DNA of 64,000 nt, from positions 1 through 64,000 of the forward strand of contig NZ_HE978532.1 of the NCBI RefSeq assembly GCF_000311745.1, written 5' to 3'. The DNA comes from Anaerococcus obesiensis ph10 (lineage in GTDB: Bacteria > Bacillota > Clostridia > Tissierellales > Peptoniphilaceae). The notes under the pieces were generated by a model, which saw only the letters and a list, made by a program, of their open reading frames with translations, had not been told where the DNA came from and searched no databases. Positions 17,371 to 26,876 of the stretch are shown here, piece after piece (within the stretch, counting starts at the first letter, position 1; the number at the start of each line of letters is the position of its first letter). The position numbers and the translations under genes were made by a program.

Positions 17371-19113
17371 ATGAGCAAAGAATTTTCGATTACAGGCAAC
17401 AAAGCCATATTAAATTTATCCGAACAATTTTTTAATGATGTAAATGAACTTTTAAATAGTGAATCCTTTCTTGATTTGACAAAATGTTTTATAAATTATC
17501 ACAAAAAGGATTCGACAAGAGTATATGCTTATATTGAACAGTTTTTTATAAATTCATCTGTCGATTCTCTTGCAAGAGAGCTAACTGATATTTTAAAACT
17601 TTTAACAGTAATGAATATTGATGAAGTTTCATCAAAAATTAATAAATATCACAATTTAAATAAGGAAAAAGATGGCTTACTAAAAATAGTTGAGGAATTT
17701 TATAATTATTGGAGAAATCTTGAAAGATATTCAATAATAAAACAAAATGAAAATTCAAGAGGAGTTGGAGTTGTAAATTTTGTTGAAATAAATGAAAAAT
17801 TAAAAAATATGATTCTTCAAGCCTACAGGCGAATTGAAATGTCAATTCTTGGAGAATGGCCAAAGGTTTATAGGCAAGTCCCAGCTGCTGCCGATGCGTC
17901 TATTATGATTAGGCAATTTAATAAAAATTATCCAGAAATTTATAAAGATTTAAATAAAATTCCATTTATAACTCAAGTTATGATTGAAACTCCTTATATA
18001 ACTTATACAAAATCAAACAAGAGAGATGGGGTTTTTGAAGAAGTTTATGAAAATCCAATTTTAAATACAAATATAAATTATCCACACTTTTTCTGTTATC
18101 CAGCAAAAGTTGGCGATAATTTAATTTTTATATATTTTCATAGAGATTTATTAACACATGGGGTTTCTGCATCAAACCTTTTCGAATTAGCTGACGTTAA
18201 AGAAATCGAAGAAAAAACGCCAGATGCAATTTATATTTATGGACCAAAAGATCAAGGCGAAAGAAAAAATTCTTTTTACTATGATAAGGAAAATAAATTA
18301 TATGTAGGCTACATTGCTTACTCTGATAAAATTGATTATTTTGGTTATTTGAAAAAAATGGTCCTTACATTAAATAACGTAATAAATATTAAAAAAGAAT
18401 ATTTGCCAATTCATGGTGCAGGACTTTCTGTAGTTTTGCAAAATAATAAAACTGTAAATATTGTAATTCTTGGCGATAGCGGAGCAGGAAAAAGCGAATC
18501 AATAGAAGCTTTCAGATCACTTGCCAAAGATTATATAAAAGAAATGACAATAGTCTTTGACGATATGGGTTCATTTAGAATTCAAAATAATAAAGTTTAT
18601 GCTTATGGAACAGAAATTGGAGCCTTTGTAAGACTTGATGACCTTGATGCAGGTTACGCCTTTAAACAAATCGACAGGTCAATTTTTATGAATCCTGACA
18701 AAGTAAATTCAAGATTAATAATGCCAGTTGCATCTTTTGATGAAATAAATTTAGGATATGAAGTTGATTTTTTCCTATACGCTGACAATTATTCAGCAGT
18801 TCTTGACGGATGTGATTCAATAGAAATTTTTGATAAAAAAGAAGAAGCCCTAAGAGTTTTCAAAAGAGGTGCAAGACTTGCCAAAGGAACAACAACCGAA
18901 ACAGGACTTGTTCAAACATATTTTGCAAATCCATTTGGCCCAGTTCAAAAAAGAGAAGAATGTGACAAATTACTAGATAAATATTTTGATAACTTATTTG
19001 AAAATAAAGTAAAAGTAGGAACAATAAAAACCCAACTAGGACTTAACAACATGCAATTTGAAGGCCCAAGATCCGCAGCCATTGAGCTTTTTGAATTAAT
19101 TAAAAATATGTAA
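17371..19113 (+). CDS. PEP carboxykinase/HPr-kinase-like P-loop protein
   Basis: The 580-residue protein has a helical N-terminal region (about 1-160) and a PEPCK-like C-terminal half. The latter contains LPIHGAG (345-351), a Walker A GDSGAGKSE (368-376) and a Walker B-like IVFDDMGSF about 24 residues on. These fit the PEPCK/HprK superfamily of P-loop phosphotransferases, which transfer phosphate to oxaloacetate or to proteins. It is longer than HprK (about 310) and lacks the standard PEPCK oxaloacetate motifs that I would look for, so I do not call it PckA. It is the only intact gene of its size on the plus strand here and has its own promoter and terminator. Role unknown; a protein or small-molecule kinase is plausible. 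Confidence 0.7.
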   Translation: MSKEFSITGNKAILNLSEQFFNDVNELLNSESFLDLTKCFINYHKKDSTRVYAYIEQFFINSSVDSLARELTDILKLLTVMNIDEVSSKINKYHNLNKEKDGLLKIVEEFYNYWRNLERYSIIKQNENSRGVGVVNFVEINEKLKNMILQAYRRIEMSILGEWPKVYRQVPAAADASIMIRQFNKNYPEIYKDLNKIPFITQVMIETPYITYTKSNKRDGVFEEVYENPILNTNINYPHFFCYPAKVGDNLIFIYFHRDLLTHGVSASNLFELADVKEIEEKTPDAIYIYGPKDQGERKNSFYYDKENKLYVGYIAYSDKIDYFGYLKKMVLTLNNVINIKKEYLPIHGAGLSVVLQNNKTVNIVILGDSGAGKSESIEAFRSLAKDYIKEMTIVFDDMGSFRIQNNKVYAYGTEIGAFVRLDDLDAGYAFKQIDRSIFMNPDKVNSRLIMPVASFDEINLGYEVDFFLYADNYSAVLDGCDSIEIFDKKEEALRVFKRGARLAKGTTTETGLVQTYFANPFGPVQKREECDKLLDKYFDNLFENKVKVGTIKTQLGLNNMQFEGPRSAAIELFELIKNM

Positions 19114-19168
19114 AAAAATAGACCGAAATATAGGTTTTAATCAGAAGGAATTTATATCAAATCAAAAT

Positions 19169-19240
19169 AAAAAGTCTGTAGATAAAGTTATTAAATAAAT
19201 CTTTTTAAGATTATTTTGTAACTTTATCTACAGACTTTTT
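19169..19240. terminator. Bidirectional terminator between convergent genes
   Basis: A 22-bp inverted repeat (19169-19190 with 19219-19240) with a 28-base loop has A-runs on one side and T-runs on the other. It can end both the PEPCK-like gene (+) and dps (-). Confidence 0.85.
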
Positions 19241-19276
19241 GATTTAATATATTTTTAAAATAGTTTCAACAAAGTT

Positions 19277-19705
19277 TTATTTCAAGCTTGATTCAATAAA
19301 CCAGATTTGTTTATTATAATCTTCAATATGGGACTCCATAACATTTGCTATAGAAAAATCATCTTTATTATTAGCTTCTTTTCTAATTTCCAAAGCAAGG
19401 TCTTTTTGAAGTTTTATATCTGAAAGAACAATTTCTAAAGCATCTTTCACACAAATTTCTTTAGATTCTTCTATTTCTTTTATTGTAGTAATCTCTAAAT
19501 ATTCTTTTAAATTAGCTACAGGAAATTCTCCAGACATTTTGATTAATTCTGCAACTTCATCAAGTCTTTCACTTGCTTTATCATATTCAGCTTCTAAATA
19601 TTCATGAATAGCTACAAATTGCTTTCCTACAACGTTCCAATGTAAATTATGAAATTTAATATTTTCAACCGCAAGATTAGCGATATATAAGTTTAATTTT
19701 TTCAT
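19277..19705 (-). CDS. dps: Dps-like ferritin (DNA-protecting/iron-storage protein)
   Basis: This 142-residue protein has the Dps signature FHNLHWNVVGKQFVAIHEYLEAEYDKASERLDEVAE. It includes the ferroxidase-site ligands H22 and H34 and the downstream acidic residues, which in the family form an inter-subunit site. Dps dodecamers oxidise and store iron using peroxide and protect the cell in oxidative stress. The N-terminal tail is short, so DNA binding is not evident. The minus-strand upstream region has a possible TTGGAT-17-TAATTA promoter (about 19755-19785) overlapped by an A/T-rich GATAATTAGAATC stretch that loosely resembles a PerR box. Peroxide control is therefore possible but unproven. 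Confidence 0.88.
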   Translation of the reverse strand: MKKLNLYIANLAVENIKFHNLHWNVVGKQFVAIHEYLEAEYDKASERLDEVAELIKMSGEFPVANLKEYLEITTIKEIEESKEICVKDALEIVLSDIKLQKDLALEIRKEANNKDDFSIANVMESHIEDYNKQIWFIESSLK

Positions 19706-19789
19706 CTTTTTTATTCTCCTTTTTAATTTAATTATTAATTTTAAATTGATTCTAATTATCTATATTTTTACTATTATCCAAAAAAAATT

Positions 19790-20208
19790 TTTTTCAAGTT
19801 TTTTTTCAAGTTTTTTAATAAAAAATTAATTTTATAGTTTAATTGTAATAATTTAAAAGTTATATAAAAAATAAAAATATAAAATTATAAATCATAAATA
19901 TTTTCTGAAATCACAAAGATATTAGCTCAAGACAATTTAAGATTTTTAAGAATTTAGACAGAAGCAATTTGGTTGTATCAAAATAAAACCATCCTACACC
20001 ATATTCTCAACTAGCCAAATACGCCTTGATTTGACACATTTACCCCTAAAACAAAGTGTGAAAGCAATAAGAAGTTTTCAAAACAAACGCATTTCAGTTT
20101 GAGTGAAATAAACATATAGAGAGTTCTTGATACTTCTCAGCTTACTATGCTCACTCAAAATAGCAAAATATTTATTTTTTATAAAACTGTAATATTTGAA
20201 TATATTTT
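19790..20208. other. Intergenic stretch without a recognisable gene
   Basis: About 400 bases between dps and the aminotransferase contain no convincing coding frame on either strand. The part at 19930-20160 is less A/T-rich than typical spacer. A short segment (about 19958-19988, GAAGCAATTTGG..ATCAAAATAAAA) resembles 19142-19172 near the dps terminator. It may be a decayed dispersed repeat or insertion remnant. Nothing firmer can be said. Confidence 0.35.
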
Positions 20209-21447
20209 CTAATTTATATTATCCATCACTTCTTTTATAATCTTTGGAGAAATTTTGCATTTTTCTTCGCTTACTGCACATACTGCAAATCTTAATCCTT
20301 CTTTGTTTGCAACTATATACATATCTTTTTCTTTTAATTTTTCTGCGATTTTTTTAGAATTCTTGCAAGGTATTGATATGAAAAATCCTCCAAAATATGG
20401 AAGGGTAACAAGTCCTACTTTTTTTGAATTTTCTGTGAAGGCTTTGGCTCTTTTTTCAAGCATTATTCTGTAAAATTCTAATTCTTTTTCGTAGGATTTT
20501 TTCTTTTTTTCATCCTTTTCTAAATCTACCAATATATTCATTCCTGCATGAGTTATGTTTGACCAAATTGCCCTGTTTGAGTGTTTCATTGAATCAAAAA
20601 CTTGATTTGCAATTTCTTCATTTGACGAAACAATTATACAAGCTCCTGACCTTAGTCCATAAGCTGTGTAAGATTTACTCATTGAATAGGCAACTGTTGT
20701 GATAATATTTTCTGGTAAATCTCCAAATTTTTGGAAAAATTTCTTTTGCCTTCCATCTCCTGCAAATTCAATGTAGGCTACATCTAATAAAATCGCAATA
20801 TATTTCCCATCATCTGCTCTATCTTTTATAATTTCTAAAATTTTATCCCACATAGAATCTTCAATTGAAAATCCTGTTGGATTATTTGCAGGCGAATTAA
20901 AAACGCACACTACCCTATCTTTTTTTTCTAAAGAAAAATCCAAGGCTTTTGTAAATTCTTTTAAATTAAATTCAAAATTTTCATCCAAAAATTCATAATT
21001 TAAAAATTCTCTATTGTATTCTTCGCACATTGTGGCGTAAGCTGGCCAATACCAATTTGGACAAATTACATAATCGCCCACACCTGATAGAGTCCAAATC
21101 GTATGTCTTACTGCTCCACTTCCCCCAGCTGTTGCAACTGATTTTATAAATCCATTTGGTTTATAAGCTCCAAAACATTTTTCAATTACTAGATCCAAAA
21201 ATTCTTTGTCGCCTTCTATTGCTCCATAGCTTGCTATATCTTTTTTGTCCATATTTTTTAAAGTATCATAAACGCTATCAAAGGCAATAATATTTCCATC
21301 ATCATCGATTAAAGTTCCCAAAGTGGAATTTATAATTTTATCTTTTCCTTTTTTTGCTATTGCTTTTTTACACTCTCCGCTAATTTTAAAAATTGCATCT
21401 TCAAGTCTAGGCCATTTCGCATGGTCTGCTATAATATTTTTCCCCAT
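20209..21447 (-). CDS. PLP-dependent aminotransferase, class I/II
   Basis: The 412-residue protein has the fold type I aminotransferase layout: TAGGSGAVRHTIW (cofactor phosphate region, about 108-120), FNSPANNPTGFS (about 192-203), the aspartate of LLDVAYIEF that contacts the pyridine nitrogen, and the Schiff-base lysine in AYSMSKSYTAYGLRSG (about residue 263). This is an AspC/aromatic-type enzyme moving amino groups between amino acids and 2-oxo acids. The substrate is not evident. It is monocistronic and divergent from msrB, with a weak TACAAT -10 box upstream. Confidence 0.9.
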   Translation of the reverse strand: MGKNIIADHAKWPRLEDAIFKISGECKKAIAKKGKDKIINSTLGTLIDDDGNIIAFDSVYDTLKNMDKKDIASYGAIEGDKEFLDLVIEKCFGAYKPNGFIKSVATAGGSGAVRHTIWTLSGVGDYVICPNWYWPAYATMCEEYNREFLNYEFLDENFEFNLKEFTKALDFSLEKKDRVVCVFNSPANNPTGFSIEDSMWDKILEIIKDRADDGKYIAILLDVAYIEFAGDGRQKKFFQKFGDLPENIITTVAYSMSKSYTAYGLRSGACIIVSSNEEIANQVFDSMKHSNRAIWSNITHAGMNILVDLEKDEKKKKSYEKELEFYRIMLEKRAKAFTENSKKVGLVTLPYFGGFFISIPCKNSKKIAEKLKEKDMYIVANKEGLRFAVCAVSEEKCKISPKIIKEVMDNIN

Positions 21448-21570
21448 AATTTATCTCCATTTTTCATTATTATTGAAAATATTGTATCACTAATTAATTC
21501 ATTTTAAAAGTAAATTAAAATTATTGCCTAAATTATTATAAATTAGTAAAATATTTGTAAGGAGGATATT

Positions 21571-22008
21571 ATGGATGAGAAAATAAAAAAAGATAAACTT
21601 AATAAGATTTCTAAATTATCTTATGAGGTTACTCAAAAATCTTACACAGAAAAACCTTTTTCTAGTATCTACAATGATTTTTATAAGGATGGAATTTATG
21701 TAGATATAATTAGCGGAGAGGTTTTATTTTCATCTTTAGATAAGTTTGATTCTGGTTGTGGCTGGCCTTCTTTTACAAAGCCACTAGAAAATAATATAAA
21801 AGAAAATGAGGACTTATCTCATGGAATGATAAGAACAGAAGTAAAATCCAAAAATGCAAATTCACACCTAGGTCACGTTTTTCCTGACGGACCAAAAGAA
21901 AAAGGCGGACTAAGATATTGCATAAACGGCGCAAGCCTTAGATTTATTCCAAAAAAGAAATTAAAAGAAGAAGGATACGAAAAATATCTGGATTTATTTG
22001 AAAATTAA
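21571..22008 (+). CDS. msrB: Peptide methionine (R)-S-oxide reductase MsrB
   Basis: This 145-residue cytosolic enzyme reduces methionine-R-sulfoxide in oxidised proteins. It has SGCGWPSF (C63), [11 protein letters not shown] with conserved histidines H99 and H102, and the catalytic cysteine C117 in [16 protein letters not shown]. The two CxxC zinc pairs of many MsrB proteins are absent, which is a known variant. AAGGAGG stands seven bases before the ATG. It is a single-gene unit ending in the terminator at 22054-22098. Confidence 0.94.
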   Translation: MDEKIKKDKLNKISKLSYEVTQKSYTEKPFSSIYNDFYKDGIYVDIISGEVLFSSLDKFDSGCGWPSFTKPLENNIKENEDLSHGMIRTEVKSKNANSHLGHVFPDGPKEKGGLRYCINGASLRFIPKKKLKEEGYEKYLDLFEN

Positions 22009-22053
22009 AAATAAATTTTCAAATAAAAATTTTTTATATTTTTGATAGACAAA

Positions 22054-22098
22054 AAAAATGAGCCTTAAATTTTTGTTAGAAATTTTTGGCTCATTTTT
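22054..22098. terminator. Bidirectional terminator (msrB / corrinoid operon)
   Basis: Arms AAAAATGAGCC (22054-22064) and GGCTCATTTTT (22088-22098) form an 11-bp stem flanked by A- and T-runs. It serves both the msrB transcript and the convergent UroD operon. Confidence 0.85.
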
Positions 22099-22107
22099 AT
22101 AATTTTT

Positions 22108-23220
22108 TTATTCATTTATAGCTTGTGGCATTTCTCCTAATTTTGCATTTTTGCCGTATTTATTTATTGCATAAATAAAGGCATCCAAATTTTCTATTGG
22201 AGTTTTTACTGGAGAACCACAACCGGTTGCTGCTATATATCCACATTTTGCGTCAGCTGCTTTTTTTATGCAAGTTTTTACTGATTCTATTACATCATCA
22301 ACCTTCCCATATCTCATTACTTCTACTGGAGGAATATTTCCTACAACAATTAATTTATCTTCAATTTCTTTTTTACATTCTTCTAAGTCTTCACAATTAT
22401 CAACTGAGAAAAAATCTATATCCAAGTCCTTAAAATATTTCCATTGTTTTTTTGTATGACCGCAAATATGTAAATTTGCTTTTATTCCATTTAATTCGTA
22501 ATATGCGCTCAATTGTTTTTTCAAATATGGCATAGAAAATTCTTCAACTTGCTTTGGACTTAAAATATCATCGCAACCAACTGGATCTACAACCATGACA
22601 CTTGTTGGACCAAATTCTTTTTTGAAAGCTTTCGCCCATTTCATATTTGCTTCAAAACAAAAATCTAATAATTCTTTTACTCCTTGAGGATTTTTTCTCA
22701 AATCTCTCAAAAGTTTTTCAATTGGTCTAATGGCGGCGGCTGTTGTTATTGGCCCTGGAATTTCTGTTTCTATTGCCATATTTGGAAATCTTTCTTTTTG
22801 GATTCTTGCTCTTTCTAATTTTGGAGCCAAAACTTCATTTGTATAAGGATCTGGCAAATCAATTAAATTCATATCAAGCTTATCATCCATTACAAATTCT
22901 TCAATGTAATCAATGTCATCTTCTGGAAAAACTAATTTTGAACCAACAGCATGGCCCATAGTCCTAAGGCTTAATTCTTCGGTTAATCCCACAATTTTAT
23001 ATTTATCGTATTTGTATTGGACAATATCTGATAATTTGTCCACATCCTCCATATCACTAATTGTATAATTTAGATGATTTGCAATAATCCTATTTGTACT
23101 CATAATTGCAAATGGAATGTGATCAACTCTTTCTCCACTCAAATATTTAGATATTCTTTCTGATGAAGTAATTTCTGGTTTATAATTTTTCATCTCTTCT
23201 TTAAGTTCTTCTTTGTTCAT
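22108..23220 (-). CDS. Uroporphyrinogen decarboxylase-family methyltransferase (paralogue 2)
   Basis: The 370-residue protein belongs to the UroD superfamily branch containing the methylcorrinoid:coenzyme M transferases MtaA/MtbA and CmuA. These bind zinc through an H-x-C motif (here LHICGHTKKQW) plus a later cysteine (AATGCGSP). A longer reading frame to 23361 exists, but its first 47 residues are an out-of-frame read of the upstream gene's 3' end. GGGAGG precedes the ATG at 23220. It is a tandem paralogue of the next gene, sharing IEKLLRDLRKNPQGVK and DDILSPKQV. In this operon it most likely moves a methyl group to or from the corrinoid protein. It lacks heme-pathway context, so true UroD activity is unlikely. 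Confidence 0.88.
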   Translation of the reverse strand: MNKEELKEEMKNYKPEITSSERISKYLSGERVDHIPFAIMSTNRIIANHLNYTISDMEDVDKLSDIVQYKYDKYKIVGLTEELSLRTMGHAVGSKLVFPEDDIDYIEEFVMDDKLDMNLIDLPDPYTNEVLAPKLERARIQKERFPNMAIETEIPGPITTAAAIRPIEKLLRDLRKNPQGVKELLDFCFEANMKWAKAFKKEFGPTSVMVVDPVGCDDILSPKQVEEFSMPYLKKQLSAYYELNGIKANLHICGHTKKQWKYFKDLDIDFFSVDNCEDLEECKKEIEDKLIVVGNIPPVEVMRYGKVDDVIESVKTCIKKAADAKCGYIAATGCGSPVKTPIENLDAFIYAINKYGKNAKLGEMPQAINE

Positions 23221-23231
23221 AAATCCTCCCA

Positions 23232-24350
23232 TTAATCTTCCCACACAGCTTGTGGAATTTCTCCGATTTTTGCATCTTCTCCATATTTTTGAACTGCATA
23301 GACAAAGGCATCCAAATTTTCCTTTGGAGTTTTTGCAGGTGTTGCACAACCAGTTGCACAAATAAAGCCCATTTTATTATCTGCACCTTTTTTTATACAA
23401 GATTTTACAGAATTTATTACATCATCCACGCTACCATTTCTCATCACATCAACTGGCGGAACATTTCCCATCAAAGATAATTTATCTTGAATTATTTCCT
23501 TACATTCACTAAGGTCATGACAATTATCAACACTAAATGATCCAATTTGTAATTTTTTCAGATTTTCCCATTGCCTTTTTGTGTGACCGCAAATATGAAG
23601 ATTTGCCTTTATATTATTAACTTTATAAATCCTGTCAGTCAATTCTTTTAAATATGGAAAGGAAAATTCCTTTACTTGTTTTGGGCTTAAAATATCGTCA
23701 CATGAAACTGGATCTGCAATCATCACTCCCACATCTCCAAATTCTTTATTAAAAACTTCAATCCATTTCATATTTGCTTCCAGAACAAAATCCAACAAGT
23801 CCTTTACTCCTTGGGGATTTTTTCTCAAATCTCTCAAAAGTTTTTCAATTGGCCTAAGGGCTGAAAGAACAGTCATTGGTCCTGCTACAAAAGTAGAAAT
23901 TTTATGGTCTGGGAAATTTTCTTTTAGCCTTCTTGCATTATCAATTTTTCTTTTTAAAAATTTATTTTTGTAGGGATCTGGCATTTCTAATAAACTCATA
24001 TCAATTTTATCTTCTAACAAATATTTTTCGACATGGTCTATATCATTTTCTGGAAAAATTCCACTTGAACCAAGGGCATAGCCCATTGCCCTAAGATTTA
24101 AACCTTCAGAAATTCCATAAACTTTATATTCTTGGCATCTTTTTTTAATAATTTCTATTAAATTTTCAATTTGGTCAGTTTCTTTTAATGTGTATCCCAA
24201 ATTCATTCCATAAGCCATATCAAGACTCATTAGATTAAATGGCAAGTGGTCAACTCGCTCTCCTTTAAAATAGGCTTTTAATCTTTCGTCTGAAGTCATT
24301 TCTGGTTTATAATTTGAAATTTCTTTTTGAAGTTTTATTTTATCCATCAT
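23232..24350 (-). CDS. Uroporphyrinogen decarboxylase-family methyltransferase (paralogue 1)
   Basis: The 372-residue protein is very similar to its downstream neighbour and has the same zinc-type LHICGHTKRQW and ATGCATP segments. Gene duplication is obvious from shared stretches such as IEKLLRDLRKNPQGVK. The start lies six bases after the stop codon of the ECF S-component gene, with GGAGAG between, so it is part of the corrinoid operon. The paralogues have probably diverged in substrate or in direction of transfer. One could be the substrate:corrinoid methyltransferase and the other the corrinoid:acceptor transferase, but sequence alone does not decide this. Confidence 0.88.
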   Translation of the reverse strand: MMDKIKLQKEISNYKPEMTSDERLKAYFKGERVDHLPFNLMSLDMAYGMNLGYTLKETDQIENLIEIIKKRCQEYKVYGISEGLNLRAMGYALGSSGIFPENDIDHVEKYLLEDKIDMSLLEMPDPYKNKFLKRKIDNARRLKENFPDHKISTFVAGPMTVLSALRPIEKLLRDLRKNPQGVKDLLDFVLEANMKWIEVFNKEFGDVGVMIADPVSCDDILSPKQVKEFSFPYLKELTDRIYKVNNIKANLHICGHTKRQWENLKKLQIGSFSVDNCHDLSECKEIIQDKLSLMGNVPPVDVMRNGSVDDVINSVKSCIKKGADNKMGFICATGCATPAKTPKENLDAFVYAVQKYGEDAKIGEIPQAVWED

Positions 24351-24356
24351 CTCTCC

Positions 24357-24868
24357 TTAATTTTTAAAATGCTTTTCTCCTGTAATATATTTTTCAAGCC
24401 TAAAGATAAGAAAAATATATATTACTATATTTCCTACCATATGGTTTATATCAAAAGGAATTGAACCAGCATAAAGTCCTAAAAAAGTAAATTTATTTCC
24501 ATCTACCAAAAAAACTTGCATCAAAGTTATCAAAAATCCATATATAAAACCAGAAATCCCTAGAGCAATTGCCTTATTTATTTTTGTTTTTTAATTTTTA
24601 TTTTATTAAATAAAATATAATTTGAAATTCCCAAAATTCCAAAATCCAAAACTTGAAATATAACCCAATAACCAAAACCTAGAAAAAAACTTGTTATGAT
24701 CATAGTAGTCGCATTTACAATCAAAGATTCGTCAAGCTTTCCATTTATTGCAAGAATTAAAATTATATCTGAAAGAATTTGGACATTTGGGATTAATTTC
24801 AAATATATCCTTGTGATTACGCAAATTGCGCAAAGACCTGCAAGCCTTGTAAGTTTTTTTGTATCCAT
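24357..24868 (-). pseudogene. ECF transporter S component, frame-broken
   Basis: The first frame (24578-24868, 96 residues) encodes the N-terminal helices (LAGLCAICVITRIYLKLIPNVQ ... DIILILAINGKL). The rest continues in another frame to a stop at 24357 (AIALGISGFIYGFLITLMQVF ... NHMVGNIVIYIFLIFRLEKYI). The break is at a run of six A (24587-24592); a seventh A restores one protein of about 170 residues, the normal S-component length. It directly follows a DUF4430 lipoprotein gene, a pair seen in putative cobalamin/corrinoid ECF systems. The likely cargo is a corrinoid, which is an inference. The energising EcfAAT module is not in this window. Overlap with the next gene's ribosome binding site is normal for this operon. 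Confidence 0.78.
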
Positions 24869-25294
24869 CTACATTTGTTCAAATCTAAATTCTATTTGGT
24901 CATTTTCTTTTGGAAGGTAATCGCCTATTCCAACTTCAGCCATTTCTCCATTTACATAATACATCCAATATTGGCTTTTTTCTTTGTCTTGTTTTATTCC
25001 TTCAAGTTCTGTCATCATTCCATCTTCAAATTTTGCCTTGTGATTTTCTTCAAGGTATTTTTGAAGACCATCCTTATCAATTTTTCCGTCTTCTTTTAAA
25101 ATTTCTTTGTCATTTACTGTATCTTTAATTAAAATACTTACGTTTGTGACCTCTTCTTTTTCGTTAGACTCAATACTCACTACACTTGTTTGATTTGAAT
25201 TATTAGAATTTTTTTCTTCATTTTTATTTGCACATGAAGTAAGAGTTAAAGTTGTTAGGGTAATAACGGTTAATAATTTTTTGTAATTTTTCAT
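24869..25294 (-). CDS. DUF4430 lipoprotein, probable corrinoid-binding surface protein
   Basis: The product has 141 residues with a lipoprotein signal peptide: KNYKK, a hydrophobic core and the lipobox LTSC with the lipidated cysteine at residue 21. A serine/asparagine-rich linker (about 25-50) precedes a DUF4430 domain (SILIKDTVNDKEIL ... YWMYYVNGEMAEVGIGDYLPKENDQIEFRFE), related in fold to the transcobalamin C-terminal domain. The ATG at 25294 with AAGGAG upstream is preferred over a longer frame from 25357. It stops one base before the S-component gene. The domain and context suggest it captures a corrinoid outside the cell and passes it to the ECF system. Confidence 0.82.
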   Translation of the reverse strand: MKNYKKLLTVITLTTLTLTSCANKNEEKNSNNSNQTSVVSIESNEKEEVTNVSILIKDTVNDKEILKEDGKIDKDGLQKYLEENHKAKFEDGMMTELEGIKQDKEKSQYWMYYVNGEMAEVGIGDYLPKENDQIEFRFEQM

Positions 25295-25304
25295 TTTTTT
25301 CTCC

Positions 25305-26876
25305 TTAAAATTGCATTGCTTTCGCAAATTTTCTTTCATAATTTTCACTTGTTGCAAGGTCTAGATAAGTAATATTTTGGGATAGCTCTTCCATTTTTCT
25401 AATTATATTTTCATTCATCAATGCCATATAGGCTCCGATTAGGGAAGAATTTCCAACATATCTTATCTTTTCTTCTACTTTTTTTGGCAAGATTCCAACT
25501 TCTGTCAAGTCTTCTTTTTTTAGATGACTTCCAAAGCCACCAGCAATTATTACAGAATTTAAATCTTCAATTTCTATATTTTCTTTTTCAAGAAGAATCA
25601 AAAATCCTGATAAAATTGCCCCTTTTGCAAGTTGAACCTGCCTAATATCTTTTTGGCTGATATAAATATTTTCCTTCGAATCAAGAATTATTATTCTTTT
25701 TCTCTTACTATCTTCCTTTATAAATTTTCTCCTGTAATCCTCCTTATCCAATTTTTTTGGATCTAAAATCCTTCCTCTTTTATTTACAAAATCTTTTTCA
25801 ATGATTTGAGATACTAAACTTAAAAGTCCACTCCCACAAATCCCTCTGGGCTTTTTCTTATATATTGTAGAAAAATTTATATTTTCATCTTGAATTTTTA
25901 CCGAATCAATTGCCCCGCTTTCTGCTCGCATGCCACAAGAAATATTCATCCCCTCAAGGGCAGGTCCTGCTGCAGTTGACGTTGCATAAAGTTTATCCTT
26001 TGTTTTTAAAACTATTTCTCCATTTGTTCCAATGTCGATAAAAAGTGTATTTTTTTGATTTTTTAAATCTGTCAAAAATATTCCCGCCACAACATCACTT
26101 CCCACAAAGGCCGAAATATTTGGAAGGGTATAAACTTTTGCTGGAATATTAAGACCAAGATCTTTGGAATTAATTTTTAAAGAATTTAAAAATTTCGCCT
26201 TATAGGGAAATTTCCCCAAAGATTTTGCGTCAACGCCAACTAGCATGTGAAGCATGGTAGTATTTGCCCCAATTACAAGTTTTTTAATTTGACTTCTTTC
26301 AATTTCGTTTTTATTTACAAGCTCATCAATCAAATTATTTATACTTATTATGATTTCATCTTGAAGTAAATTTTTGCCATTCTCATTTTCATATTCAAAA
26401 CTAATTCTTGTCATGACATCAAGGCCATATTTTACCTGAGAATTTATGGATGAGATTTTATCGATTATTTTTCCATTTGATAAATCAACTAAGTACATAG
26501 CAAGACTTGTAGTCCCAATGTCAAGGGCAAGACCAAAACCTTTATCAAATTTCATTTCAAAATCAGGAATTTCTCCATAATCTAAAATTTTAAAATCTAA
26601 ATCATTGTTTATAGTTTTAATTCTAAGGTCAGATTTTGGAAAAGTAAGACAAGCTAGTCTAATGCCATTTTTTATTTCGTCATCAGTGAGCGAAGATTTT
26701 TCCGATAAGCTTATAGGATTAAGCTCTCCTTTCAAAATTTTAATTTTACATTTTCCACAAGTCCCCTTGCCGTTACAAAAATTATCGATTTTTATATTAT
26801 TTGCAAGTAGACTTTCTAGGATATTTTTTCCTTTTGAATCAATAATTTTATTCAAATTTTCAATTTCAATTTTCAT
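25305..26876 (-). CDS. ASKHA-domain corrinoid activation protein (RACo/RamA-like)
   Basis: The 523-residue protein begins with a plant-type [2Fe-2S] ferredoxin domain with cysteines C34, C40, C43 and C76 (FCNGKGTCGKC ... LAC). A linker and an ASKHA ATPase-like domain follow (ALDIGTTSLAMYLVDLS, FIDIGTNGEIVLK, VIIAGGFGSHL). This is the DUF4445/RACo architecture: it uses ATP to re-reduce a corrinoid protein accidentally oxidised to Co(II) back to Co(I). It overlaps the 3' end of the corrinoid-protein gene by 11 bases, as expected for a dedicated activator. All four cluster cysteines are present, so it is probably functional. Confidence 0.93.
   Translation of the reverse strand: MKIEIENLNKIIDSKGKNILESLLANNIKIDNFCNGKGTCGKCKIKILKGELNPISLSEKSSLTDDEIKNGIRLACLTFPKSDLRIKTINNDLDFKILDYGEIPDFEMKFDKGFGLALDIGTTSLAMYLVDLSNGKIIDKISSINSQVKYGLDVMTRISFEYENENGKNLLQDEIIISINNLIDELVNKNEIERSQIKKLVIGANTTMLHMLVGVDAKSLGKFPYKAKFLNSLKINSKDLGLNIPAKVYTLPNISAFVGSDVVAGIFLTDLKNQKNTLFIDIGTNGEIVLKTKDKLYATSTAAGPALEGMNISCGMRAESGAIDSVKIQDENINFSTIYKKKPRGICGSGLLSLVSQIIEKDFVNKRGRILDPKKLDKEDYRRKFIKEDSKRKRIIILDSKENIYISQKDIRQVQLAKGAILSGFLILLEKENIEIEDLNSVIIAGGFGSHLKKEDLTEVGILPKKVEEKIRYVGNSSLIGAYMALMNENIIRKMEELSQNITYLDLATSENYERKFAKAMQF

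Noticed and set aside
23221-23361. 47-residue cysteine-rich extension of the second UroD-family protein
   Set aside because: It is an out-of-frame reading of the 3' end of the upstream paralogue; GGGAGG marks the ATG at 23220 as the start.
22108-24350. Heme-pathway uroporphyrinogen decarboxylases (hemE)
   Set aside because: Tandem copies, zinc-type HxC motifs and corrinoid neighbours point to methyltransferases; no other heme genes are near.
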